From Planctomycetota bacterium (GTDB taxonomy: Bacteria; Planctomycetota; Planctomycetia; Gemmatales; Gemmataceae): a stretch of 64,000 bases of DNA. This document shows, piece by piece, positions 35,542-43,201 of the stretch (position 1 is its first letter; each line of letters opens with the position of its first letter). The stretch spans positions 1 to 64,000 of the forward strand of contig JAJXWW010000157.1 of NCBI GenBank assembly GCA_021781415.1, in the 5' to 3' direction. The notes beneath the pieces were generated by a model. It was not told where the DNA came from and did not search any database. It saw only the letters and a list, made by a program, of their open reading frames with translations. A program made the translations under genes and the position numbers.

Positions 35542-36375
35542 ATGCGAGAAAGGTTCACGGTCGGGGCGCTTGTCGTTTGCGCAGCTTACCTCGGAGCAGG
35601 ATTCCTCAATCGCGCCGAGGCCGCGCCGGAACAGCCTCCTTATGTCATCCTCTTGCGTTCGCGCGACAGCACGGTCGTTCCGGAACGGACAAAACACGGC
35701 GAGACGGGCGGCGGTTTCATCCAGGTCACGCAAGTCGAACCCAATGTCCTTCTGGTCGTGATGCGCGGAGCGACTGCCGCGGGCGACGATCACGCCGGAC
35801 GAGCCTCGCTCCAGTTCAATCTCACTCAGGATTTAGAGATTCAGGCAACGCGCGGAGGGTTGCGTCCTCCTCGATTGGTGGCGACGGCATGGGTGATCGG
35901 AAGTCTACATTCGTCTCAACGACACGGCGGGACGGCCGATCAATCGCCCGCCTGTTTCGTACTGCGTTCGGGGAGCAATCCAATCGTCAATCTGTGTCTC
36001 AAACCGCATAGCGCGGCCGGTTGTCAGAATTTACTCGTCAACGAGCGTGCCGGCCCCGTTGAAACCATCGTCTCCACGGGGTTGTATAACCTGACGCAGA
36101 CTTTCGCTTTGAGTGCCGTACAAGAGCGGACGCATCTCTCCGGCGCGGCGGCGGCCAATTACGATCCCGATCCGAAGCTCGACGCGCACTGGAACGAAGT
36201 GCTGAAACCGTTCCGAGCCGTGTCCCATCGAGATTTTGGCTTCCGAGTCATTCTCCGCGTCGTGGAAGAGACACCGCCTCCCGGCGCGGGCGAACCGGAC
36301 GACAGCATCCTTCCTCCACCGAAGGAACAGAAATCGAACGGCGTTCCGATGAAGGACGCGATTCCCTCGCGCTGA
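35542..36375 (+). CDS. Exported protein of unknown function upstream of motA
   Basis: 277 residues from ATG 35542, chosen for its GAGGAG site and because it opens a signal peptide ending near 'NRAEAAPEQ'; the frame is open 17 codons upstream. The mature part has no recognised domain; it contains a cysteine pair region ('NLCLKPHSAAGCQNLL') and a Pro-rich acidic C-terminus ('ETPPPGAGEPDD'). It lies 54 bases before motA in the same direction, so it may be transcribed with the stator genes, but no flagellar motif is visible. Confidence 0.6.
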   Translation: MRERFTVGALVVCAAYLGAGFLNRAEAAPEQPPYVILLRSRDSTVVPERTKHGETGGGFIQVTQVEPNVLLVVMRGATAAGDDHAGRASLQFNLTQDLEIQATRGGLRPPRLVATAWVIGSLHSSQRHGGTADQSPACFVLRSGSNPIVNLCLKPHSAAGCQNLLVNERAGPVETIVSTGLYNLTQTFALSAVQERTHLSGAAAANYDPDPKLDAHWNEVLKPFRAVSHRDFGFRVILRVVEETPPPGAGEPDDSILPPPKEQKSNGVPMKDAIPSR

Positions 36376-36429
36376 TCGAGTCGCCGATGCCCGTACGATG
36401 AGGATCTCTCGTTCCAAGGAGATGGATGG

Positions 36430-37278
36430 ATGGTAACCATCGGAGGATGTTTGGTGGTAATCGGCGCGATTCTCACCGGCTACACCATGGCCGGCGGACA
36501 CATCGGAGCGCTGATGCACCCTTCGGAAGTCGTGACCATCGGCGGGTCGGCTCTGGGCGCGCTCATCATTCAATCGCCAAAAAAGGTGATGACCGATCTG
36601 ATTCGTTGCGTCATTCAGGTCGTCAAAGGCTCGCCGTACAATCGCCAAACCTATGTGCAATTGTTTCAATTGGTGTACGGGGTGACTAAACTGACGCGGC
36701 GCGACGGTCTGCTTGCCCTCGAATCGCAGCTCGGCGATGAACACGATTGTCCGCTGTTTAAGAGCTATCCAAAGATTACAGGCAATCATCACGCCGCTCA
36801 CTTCCTGTTCAACGCCCTGGCGCTGATACCCGAGAGCAAAGAACCGGAGCATATGCGAGCCGCGCTGGAGGAAGAGATTCGCGTGATCGAGCGCGAGCAT
36901 CATGCGGCGGTGGGTGTGCTGTCGAAGACGGCGGACGCACTGCCAGGGTTCGGCATCGTGGCGGCGGTTCTGGGTATCGTCATCACCATGCAGGCCATCG
37001 ATGGACCGGCCAACGAGATCGGCCACAAGGTCGGGGCGGCACTGGTCGGAACATTTCTCGGCATTTTAGCTTCCTACGGTTTCTTCGCGCCGATGGCCGG
37101 ACGTATGGAATTTCTGGGCGAAGCGGAGACGACGTTCTTTCGCGTCGTATCGACCGCCACTGTCGCCATCAGCGCCGGCGAAAGCCCTCGTGAAGTCGTG
37201 ACGCGAGCCTATCGACTCGTCGGCACCGATTGTCGTCCCAGTCGCACCGAATTGACGGAGATCTTCAAGGAAGGTTGA
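36430..37278 (+). CDS. motA: Flagellar motor stator protein MotA
   Basis: 282 residues with four membrane helices ('IGGCLVVIGAILTGYTMAGG', 'VVTIGGSALGALII', 'ALPGFGIVAAVLGIVITM', 'VGAALVGTFLGILASYGFF'). The large cytoplasmic loop (about 70-165) and the TM3 'LPGFGIVAAVLGIV' signature are typical of MotA, which conducts protons and drives the rotor. AAGGAG precedes the ATG. Followed after 46 bases by a MotB-like partner. No other flagellar gene is in the window. Confidence 0.9.
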   Translation: MVTIGGCLVVIGAILTGYTMAGGHIGALMHPSEVVTIGGSALGALIIQSPKKVMTDLIRCVIQVVKGSPYNRQTYVQLFQLVYGVTKLTRRDGLLALESQLGDEHDCPLFKSYPKITGNHHAAHFLFNALALIPESKEPEHMRAALEEEIRVIEREHHAAVGVLSKTADALPGFGIVAAVLGIVITMQAIDGPANEIGHKVGAALVGTFLGILASYGFFAPMAGRMEFLGEAETTFFRVVSTATVAISAGESPREVVTRAYRLVGTDCRPSRTELTEIFKEG

Positions 37279-37324
37279 GAGTACCTTTCGGATCGATCTC
37301 TCGGAGGCACGAAGGAGGCGTTTC

Positions 37325-37900
37325 GTGGCGGGAAAGGGCGGGGGAGCATGGAAGGTGGCCTACGCGGACTTCGTGACCGCCATGATGGCGTTTTTTCTCG
37401 TCATGTGGATCTGCGGCCAGGATCAGAACGTCAAGCACGCCGTTTCTTTCTACTTTAGCGATCCCTTTAATCATTCCGACATGCCTTTCTCCAAACGATC
37501 GGGCCGCTCCGGCGCGATGCTCCAACAATCGGAGAGCGGCAATGTGCCGCTGTCGGAGAATGTGGCGCTGGGGCACGGGCGCAATCCGTATCTCCGAAAG
37601 GAGCCGAACAGCGTCTGTACCAAGCTGGTGAGCGATTGGATTCAAACGGACAAGACGGCCAAAGTCTACTGGCGCGACCAAGCGCGACGGCAACGGGATC
37701 TGTCGAGATGGGGCGAGAAGAACAACGCCGACCGCGAGGCTTCGGAACGCACGGCCCTCCGCGAATTGACTAGGCAATTGAAAGAAGAGATCAAACGCGA
37801 TCTTCCCGACCGGATGCAAAATCCCTATCGCGATCTTCTCGTCGAAGCCATCGCCGAGGTCAACTGGACCGAGTTGGCCGAGGATCTTTTGGGGCATTGA
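37325..37900 (+). CDS. MotB-like stator protein lacking the OmpA peptidoglycan-binding domain
   Basis: 191 residues, GTG start after GGAGG. The N-terminus has the MotB plug/transmembrane signature 'WKVAYADFVTAMMAFFLVMW', with D15 at the proton-carrying Asp position. The part after residue 60 is charged and helical ('RTALRELTRQLKEEIKRDL') and ends at residue 191. No OmpA-like domain follows, and the next sequence does not continue one in any frame. Normal MotB is about 250-350 residues and anchors the stator to peptidoglycan. Either this form is anchored differently, or the gene lost its 3' part at the island junction 57 bases downstream. Confidence 0.8.
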   Translation: MAGKGGGAWKVAYADFVTAMMAFFLVMWICGQDQNVKHAVSFYFSDPFNHSDMPFSKRSGRSGAMLQQSESGNVPLSENVALGHGRNPYLRKEPNSVCTKLVSDWIQTDKTAKVYWRDQARRQRDLSRWGEKNNADREASERTALRELTRQLKEEIKRDLPDRMQNPYRDLLVEAIAEVNWTELAEDLLGH

Positions 37901-37956
37901 ACGCCGTCTTGTCGCCCCTCGGGGTGTGGTGGGATAAAAACGAGGTCTTCCACCAA

Positions 37957-37985
37957 GCGCCCGTAGCTCAGGAATTAGAGCCTCC
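37957..37985 (+). pseudogene. Truncated tRNA (5' half), candidate island left junction
   Basis: The bases GCGCCCG-TA-GCTC-AGGAATTA-GAGC reproduce a tRNA acceptor 5' strand and a complete D arm. Beyond 37985 there is no matching anticodon stem, T arm or CGGGCGC 3' acceptor strand within tRNA distance. It shares CCCGTAGCTCAG with the intact tRNA-Arg at 41296. The end of the DUF1990 gene (37975) runs into it from the other strand. Confidence 0.6.
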
Positions 37986-38544
37986 GTTGGATCGCTGCTG
38001 CCGACTCTCGCCCGAAGCGTTTCTGGGTGCGTCGAAACATCGGATAGCCGATCTTGGTCAGCAGATGCCTTGGTCGGGAGAAGGCCAGAATGTTGTACCA
38101 CACGCTGTTGTCGGCGTGATCCCATTCGATCGAGAAGCGTTCCTCGCCCGAACCCGCATGGTCGGGTAACGTGCCATAGGCAAAGCCGAACTCGGTGAGC
38201 GGGCCAGCTTTGTCCACGACGTACACGATCCGGCAGGCGTTGAGCCACCAGAGGCCGATGGAGCGAGCCAAGATCGCCACGACTTGCCCTTCCTCAATCG
38301 GCGCATTGATGGATGATGCTTCCAGCCAACCCAGATGGAATTGCTCCCACCGTCGCAACCCTGCCACTGCCGCTGCAAAAACACGTTCCCCCTCACCCAG
38401 TTTGATTCGGGTGTGGTCCACAACGTACCCGGCAGGGGGTTGGGTCGCCGTCGCACCGATGGACGTGTAGGTGAAGTCGAGCTTCGCCTGTTCCGCCAGG
38501 AAACGATGGATGGATTCAGCAGAAGGCTTCCGAAACGACAACAT
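37975..38544 (-). CDS. DUF1990 family protein
   Basis: 189 residues from ATG 38544 (a GTG at 38556 is possible). Family features include 'LDFTYTSIGATATQPPAGYVVDHTRIKLGEGE', 'GWLEAS' and the end region 'RPRHLLTKIGYPMFRRTQKRF'. DUF1990 proteins have a lipocalin/START-like fold prediction and no established function; they are often found near NAD(P)-binding and photolyase genes. Divergent from the epimerase-like gene, with a 112-base shared upstream region. Its last codons overlap the truncated tRNA, so the natural C-terminus may differ. Confidence 0.85.
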   Translation of the reverse strand: MLSFRKPSAESIHRFLAEQAKLDFTYTSIGATATQPPAGYVVDHTRIKLGEGERVFAAAVAGLRRWEQFHLGWLEASSINAPIEEGQVVAILARSIGLWWLNACRIVYVVDKAGPLTEFGFAYGTLPDHAGSGEERFSIEWDHADNSVWYNILAFSRPRHLLTKIGYPMFRRTQKRFGRESAAAIQRRL

Positions 38545-38656
38545 CCTCGATCTCACCCCGACCGTAGCTCTCGGCTTTAGTTCCCAATTGAGTAAAATGC
38601 CTCCTCATTATCGTAACCGCGGAAGAGCTTGTTTTGTAACTGGATTCAACAGAGCG

Positions 38657-39598
38657 ATGACGATTGAGGCGTCGGAAGCTGTCGGCAGTGCGAAGGTTCC
38701 CGTCATTCTGTTGACGGGAGGGACCGGCTATGTCGGCGGTCGGCTGATCCAGCTGCTCGAACAAATGAATGGGACGCTGCGCTGCCTCGCCCGTGACCCG
38801 GCCAAGCTGCGATCCCGTGTTCAGCGAAAGACCGAGATCGTCCGGGGAGATGTCCTGGACTTGCCCTCGCTCGAAGCAGCGATGCACGGAGTCAGCACGG
38901 CCTACTACCTCGTCCACCTGATGTCAGGAGCATCCGACTTCGAGGAGCAGGATCGAAAGGCGGCGTCGAATTTCGCCCGGGCAACGAAGCAGGCGGGCGT
39001 GCAGCGGATCGTTTACCTGGGTGGATTGGGGGACGACAGCGATCCCAAGCTCTCCCCCCACCTGCGCAGCCGCCACGAAGTCGGAAAGATTCTGCGAGAG
39101 TCAGGCGTCGAGGTCATCGAATTCCGGGCCTCTGTTGTGATCGGAGCGGGGAGCCTGTCGTTCGATCTCATCAAGACCCTGACCGACCGGCTGCCGGTGA
39201 TGATCTGCCCTCGTTGGCTCACCACGCCGACCCAGCCCATCGCCGTGGACGATGTGCTGGCCTACCTGCTGGCGGCGAAGGATTTGCCTCCGGGCGAGAG
39301 CCGAATCTTCGAGATCGGGTGCGAGGATGTTACAACCTACGGTGGGATGATTCGGGAATTCGCCCGCCAGCGAGGTTTGATGCGGTGGTTGATTTATGTG
39401 CCGGTTCTGACGCCTTACCTGTCGAGCCTCTGGCTCGCTTTGGTCACACCGACCAAGTACGAGGTTGGCCGACATCTCATCGAAGGCTTAAAGAATCCGA
39501 CGGTGGTTGGAGACAGGAAGGCGTTGGACGTGTTTCCCATCCGGCCGATGAGCGTAAAGGAAGCGATCTCCAAGGCACTTGCCGGTACGGACGCATGA
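38657..39598 (+). CDS. NAD(P)H-binding epimerase-like (NDUFA9/SDR-a5 type) protein
   Basis: 313 residues from ATG 38657, the start of similarity. An atypical short-chain dehydrogenase with the N-terminal nucleotide motif TGGTGYVGG, 'RCLARDP', 'YYLVHLM' and 'VYLGGLGDD'. The active-site YxxxK is replaced ('LRSRHEVGKIL'), as in NmrA/NDUFA9-like proteins, so a sensor or non-canonical reductase role is possible. Convergent with uvsE (stops two bases apart) and divergent from DUF1990; the three form one compact cassette. Confidence 0.85.
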   Translation: MTIEASEAVGSAKVPVILLTGGTGYVGGRLIQLLEQMNGTLRCLARDPAKLRSRVQRKTEIVRGDVLDLPSLEAAMHGVSTAYYLVHLMSGASDFEEQDRKAASNFARATKQAGVQRIVYLGGLGDDSDPKLSPHLRSRHEVGKILRESGVEVIEFRASVVIGAGSLSFDLIKTLTDRLPVMICPRWLTTPTQPIAVDDVLAYLLAAKDLPPGESRIFEIGCEDVTTYGGMIREFARQRGLMRWLIYVPVLTPYLSSLWLALVTPTKYEVGRHLIEGLKNPTVVGDRKALDVFPIRPMSVKEAISKALAGTDA

Positions 39599-39599
39599 T

Positions 39600-40502
39600 T
39601 TACTTCATGCAATCGGACAACTCCGCCTTCAGCTTCTCGACCGCCAATTCCTTCGCTTTGGCTTCGACCTCGACCGCGATCGTCTTTCTTCGCCAGCAAT
39701 CCGGGAAGTCGTTCACGTCGATGAAGTCGTGGTGACGCTCGGGCTTCGGCCCGTCCCAGCCATCGAGCGGACTGGAGATATGAAACATCGGCTCCCGATC
39801 CCAGGTAGCCATCGCTTTCTTCGTGGCCTGTTCGACGCTCAGCCCGTCGGGGTTGCAGCGGTGGTGATGCACGTCGTAGACGAGCGGCACGCCGGTCGCC
39901 TTGCAGATCGGGAGCAGGTCGGAGGGTGTGAAAATCTTGTCGTCGTTCTCGACGGTCAACCGCTTTCTCGCTCTGGACGACAGGCGGTCGAGGTTTCGAG
40001 CGAAGTCGGCCAACGCCTTCTGCTTGTCTCCGTAGGCCCCGCCACCGTGGATGTTGATGACATCGGCCCCGATCCACTCGGCGACCTCGGCTTGGTATTC
40101 CAGTTCACGAATCGAAGAGTCCACGATGGCAGGCTTCTGCGAGTTCAGCACCACGAACTGATCCGGATGGAAGCAGGTCCGCAGCTTGTGCTTCTTCACG
40201 AACCGTCCGCACGTCTTGAAGCGGCGAACGATCTCGTCGCCATCCGGCAGTTCCTCGACCTCGTAGCCGCAGGTTGGATGCGTCTTGAGCGGGAGAATCT
40301 GGCTGTTCACCCGAAAGCACCCGATTCCGTGGTCGGCACAAAACGGAAGGGCGAGTAGCAAGGCATCGGCATTCGACATGCAAAGCCTGGACAGCTTAGC
40401 GAGAGCGTCGGGGCGTCTCATCTTGCCGATGGCCGTGGTCGTCGTGGTGAAGAACTCGATCGGCTGGTCCCGAAAGGTGCAGCAGAGGCCAAGGCGAATC
40501 AT
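39600..40502 (-). CDS. uvsE: UV damage endonuclease UvsE
   Basis: 300 residues from ATG 40502 ('MIRLGLCCTF'), the family start. UvsE/UVDE is a TIM-barrel, divalent-metal nuclease nicking 5' of cyclobutane dimers and 6-4 photoproducts, an alternative to nucleotide excision repair. Metal-site segments: 'FHPDQFVVLN', 'INIHGGGAYGDK', 'LTVENDDK', 'LVYDVHHHRCNP' and 'HISSP...HHDFID'. Full length. It sits in the putative island beside degraded HxlR/TspO sequences. Confidence 0.93.
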   Translation of the reverse strand: MIRLGLCCTFRDQPIEFFTTTTTAIGKMRRPDALAKLSRLCMSNADALLLALPFCADHGIGCFRVNSQILPLKTHPTCGYEVEELPDGDEIVRRFKTCGRFVKKHKLRTCFHPDQFVVLNSQKPAIVDSSIRELEYQAEVAEWIGADVINIHGGGAYGDKQKALADFARNLDRLSSRARKRLTVENDDKIFTPSDLLPICKATGVPLVYDVHHHRCNPDGLSVEQATKKAMATWDREPMFHISSPLDGWDGPKPERHHDFIDVNDFPDCWRRKTIAVEVEAKAKELAVEKLKAELSDCMK

Positions 40503-40530
40503 GCTCGTCCCCAATTCATCGCCGTGATGC

Positions 40531-40897
40531 TCAGTTGCAGCACAGTCGCAATCGACACCCAAATGAAGTACGGCCCGTGAGCGACAGCGACTCAACGGTA
40601 GTGCCACCAACGGCGACCACGCACCCGACGATCGTGGCCCAGACGATCGGGAAGTCCGCGGCGGCGAGCGATACGTTTCGCATCCCGGAGAAGATCGGCA
40701 TGAACGGCAGGTTCGCCACGAGGTTGAGGACGAACGGCAGCGCCACTTCCCACGGCAGCTTCTTCCCGATCGTCTGGACGAACGTCAGGAGGAAAAGGAT
40801 CATCACCTTCCACTTTCCGCCGATCGCATCCAGCGTAGCCTCGAACCGGACGGTGGTACTCGGTCAAGGCGTCCTTGTTCGTCCTACTTACTCGCAT
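40531..40897 (-). pseudogene. Frameshifted chimera: HxlR regulator N-terminus joined to TspO/MBR C-terminus
   Basis: Reading minus strand from ATG 40897, the first frame gives 'MRVSRTNKDALTEYHRPV', and one frame over (about one extra base near 40843) it continues 'EATLDAIGGKWKVMILF', the N-terminal signature of an HxlR-family winged-helix regulator. The same frame then runs without a stop into 'LPFVLNLVANLPFMPIFSGMRNVSLAAADFPIVWATIV', typical of TspO/MBR membrane proteins, lacking their first helices. So two gene fragments are fused and the regulator part is frameshifted. Both family calls rest on motif recall. Confidence 0.65.
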
Positions 40898-40998
40898 GCA
40901 AGTACCTCGCCTTTTTCTGCGTATTTGGCCGGTGAATGAGTAGATTCTATCATTTCTGCGAAACGAAATCAGGACAAAATCAACGGAGGAAATGCGGA

Positions 40999-41274
40999 AT
41001 GGCGAGCTTGTTCCATGCGTTTCGGCTCGAGGATGTCGTGCTACGGAACCGCATCGCCGTCTCGCCGATGTGCCATTATTCGTCGGACAACGGCCGCCCG
41101 AACGATTGGCACTTCGTCCATCTCGGCTCCCGTGCGGTCGGCGGTGCTGGCCTTGTGGTGGTGGAAGCGACAGCGGTTTCACAGGGGCGAGAGAGCTTTG
41201 CGGATAGTCTCTTAGGCGTGCTTCTGGGGCGAGAAGCGCCGAGCGACGTAGCCCATCTCGTAACGAATGGCTAA
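40999..41274 (+). pseudogene. Truncated Old Yellow Enzyme (NADH:flavin oxidoreductase) gene
   Basis: From ATG 40999 (GGAGG 10 bases upstream) the first ~65 residues are a clean OYE N-terminus: '[22 protein letters not shown]', '[27 protein letters not shown]'. After that, similarity stops abruptly near 41190 and a short unrelated tail runs to the stop at 41274. Normal family length is about 340-370 residues, so some 80% is missing. The breakpoint lies about 100 bases before tRNA-Arg. Confidence 0.8.
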
Positions 41275-41295
41275 AATAGAAGGCGAGGCCGCTAC

Positions 41296-41369
41296 GCCCC
41301 CGTAGCTCAGATGGATAGAGCGCAGCTTTCCTAAAGCTGATGTCGCAGGTTCGACTCCTGCCGGGGGTA
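41296..41369 (+). tRNA. tRNA-Arg (anticodon CCT)
   Basis: A 74-base cloverleaf: acceptor GCCCCCG/CGGGGGT (G1-T72 wobble), D stem GCTC/GAGC, anticodon stem CAGCT/AGCTG with loop TTCCTAA (anticodon CCT, reads AGG), T arm GCAGG-TTCGACT-CCTGC, discriminator A. CCA is not encoded. It forms the right edge of the putative island that begins with a truncated tRNA at 37957. Confidence 0.95.
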
Positions 41370-41550
41370 CTCCGCATCCCACTCGTCTGGCAACGAATCC
41401 AAGCGATAGGAGAATGAGCCGTCGAATACAGGCATTTCGAAGCGTCCGCACACGTCCCACACAGGATTCTTTCAAATCTGCTTCCATCCCTCGCATACGT
41501 CCCCGGCTCGGATAAGATGAAGTTAGAAGCCCCAAGGGAGGAGACGATCC

Positions 41551-43089
41551 ATGAGTGCCGCCAATTTCCACGCACAAATCCTCGAATTGATTCGCCGTGC
41601 CTCCGCATTTCTCCCTCCCGATGTGTCGCAGGTGATTGAGACCCACCGCGCCCTGGAACAAGCTGGGTCCAAGGCGGGTCTGGCACTCGATCTCGTCGCG
41701 CAGAACATCGGCTTGGCCAAACGGCTTAGCGCTCCCATTTGTCAGGACACGGGGACGATTACGTTCTCTATGCACACTCCGGTCGGCTTCGATCAGCTCG
41801 AACTGGAAGGGGTGGCGCGCGAAGCGGTTGCCGAAGCCACGGCGAAAGGCTATCTGCGACAAAACTCGGTGGACAGCATCAGCGGCAAGAATACCGGCAA
41901 TAATCTCGGTGCCGGTAGCCCCGTCTTCCATTGGCATCAGCATCGTAAAGACACGATAGACATCCGTATTATCCTTAAAGGCGGCGGCTGCGAGAACATG
42001 AGCGCCCAGTATTCGCTGCCCGCTACGCTCGACGGCAAGCGTTGCGACCGCGATCTCGAGGGCGTGCGATCTTGCATCCTCAATGCCGTGTGGAACGCTC
42101 AAGGCAAAGGCTGCGGGCCGGGATTTCTCGGCGTCTGCATCGGAGGCGACCGCGCCACCGGATACGAATTCGCCAAGGAACAACTACTGCGCGATCTCGA
42201 CGACACGAACCCCGTGTCCGAACTGGCGGCGTTGGAGGCGCGCATTCTCGATGAAGCGAATCGGCTCGACATCGGCCCGATGGGATTCGGCGGGAAGTTG
42301 ACGATCGGCAGCTGCAAGATCGGCGCGCGGAATCGGTTGCCCGCTTCGTATTTCGTTACCGTCGCCTATATGTGTTGGGCCTATCGGCGGCGAGGCGTCG
42401 TTCTCGATGCCGAAGGCGAGGTTGTCGAATGGTTGTACCAAGCGCCCGGCGAGTTTGATCGCGACTATAGCCACGAGGCCGAGCGGCTCGATCTCGGCGT
42501 CAGCGGCAAGAAGGCGATTACCCTACGGACCCCGTTGAGTGAAACCGATGTGCGCAACCTCAAGGCCGGAGACATCGTACTCCTCAACGGAGTCCTATTC
42601 ACGGGACGCGATGAGATACACAAGTATCTGTTTAAGGGCGGCGATTTGCCCATCCTACAGAACGGAGCGATCTATCATTGCGGCCCGGTCGTTCTCGAGG
42701 ACAAAGGAACCTATCGAGTAGTGGCGGCTGGACCGACAACTTCCATCCGTGAAGAACCGTATCAGGCCGACATCATTCGGCGCTACGGCATCAAGGCGGT
42801 GATTGGCAAGGGCGGCATGGGAGCCAAAACGCTCCAAGCGTGCAAGGATCACGGTTGCGTCTATCTGCACGGCATCGGCGGCGCGGCTCAGATCTACGCG
42901 CGCTGCGTGGAGCGCGTCGAGGGAGTGCATTTGAAGGAGAAGTTTGGAAGTCCCGAAGCCGTCTGGGTGCTGCGCGTCAAAGACTTCCCTGCCGTGGTGA
43001 CGATGGATGCGCACGGTCAATCGCTGCATCAAGAAGTGGCGGATTCCTCCAAGGGGCGATTGCAAGACGTACTCGCCGCCGCGCGGTAA
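41551..43089 (+). CDS. Class I (iron-sulfur) fumarate hydratase
   Basis: 512 residues, ATG after GGGAGGAGA. Reversible hydration of fumarate to malate (TCA cycle), oxygen-sensitive [4Fe-4S] enzyme. N-terminal alpha domain with 'PICQDTGTITF', 'SGKNTGNNLGAGSP', 'KGGGCENMS' and 'GSCKIGARNR'; C-terminal beta domain with 'TLRTPLSETDVRNLKAGDIVLLNG', 'GPTTSIREEPYQADIIRRYG' and 'VIGKGGMGAKTLQACKDHG'. The two halves, separate in TtdA/TtdB and archaeal enzymes, are fused as in FumA/FumB. Monocistronic by context, downstream of tRNA-Arg. Confidence 0.93.
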   Translation: MSAANFHAQILELIRRASAFLPPDVSQVIETHRALEQAGSKAGLALDLVAQNIGLAKRLSAPICQDTGTITFSMHTPVGFDQLELEGVAREAVAEATAKGYLRQNSVDSISGKNTGNNLGAGSPVFHWHQHRKDTIDIRIILKGGGCENMSAQYSLPATLDGKRCDRDLEGVRSCILNAVWNAQGKGCGPGFLGVCIGGDRATGYEFAKEQLLRDLDDTNPVSELAALEARILDEANRLDIGPMGFGGKLTIGSCKIGARNRLPASYFVTVAYMCWAYRRRGVVLDAEGEVVEWLYQAPGEFDRDYSHEAERLDLGVSGKKAITLRTPLSETDVRNLKAGDIVLLNGVLFTGRDEIHKYLFKGGDLPILQNGAIYHCGPVVLEDKGTYRVVAAGPTTSIREEPYQADIIRRYGIKAVIGKGGMGAKTLQACKDHGCVYLHGIGGAAQIYARCVERVEGVHLKEKFGSPEAVWVLRVKDFPAVVTMDAHGQSLHQEVADSSKGRLQDVLAAAR

Positions 43090-43201
43090 GTGTTCCCTTC
43101 CTAGGTCGAGAAAATCGGCTCGACGGAAGCGGTTCGCCTTGACCGACATGCGGCCTGAGCCAAAATGGAGATAGCTCTGGGCATCCGGCGAGGATCGAAT
43201 A

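Noticed and set aside
40592-41686. Minus-strand frame of 364 codons across the tRNA-Arg
   Set aside because: It runs antisense through the OYE fragment, the tRNA gene and the fumarase start; only its HxlR-start segment is meaningful and is reported in the pseudogene.
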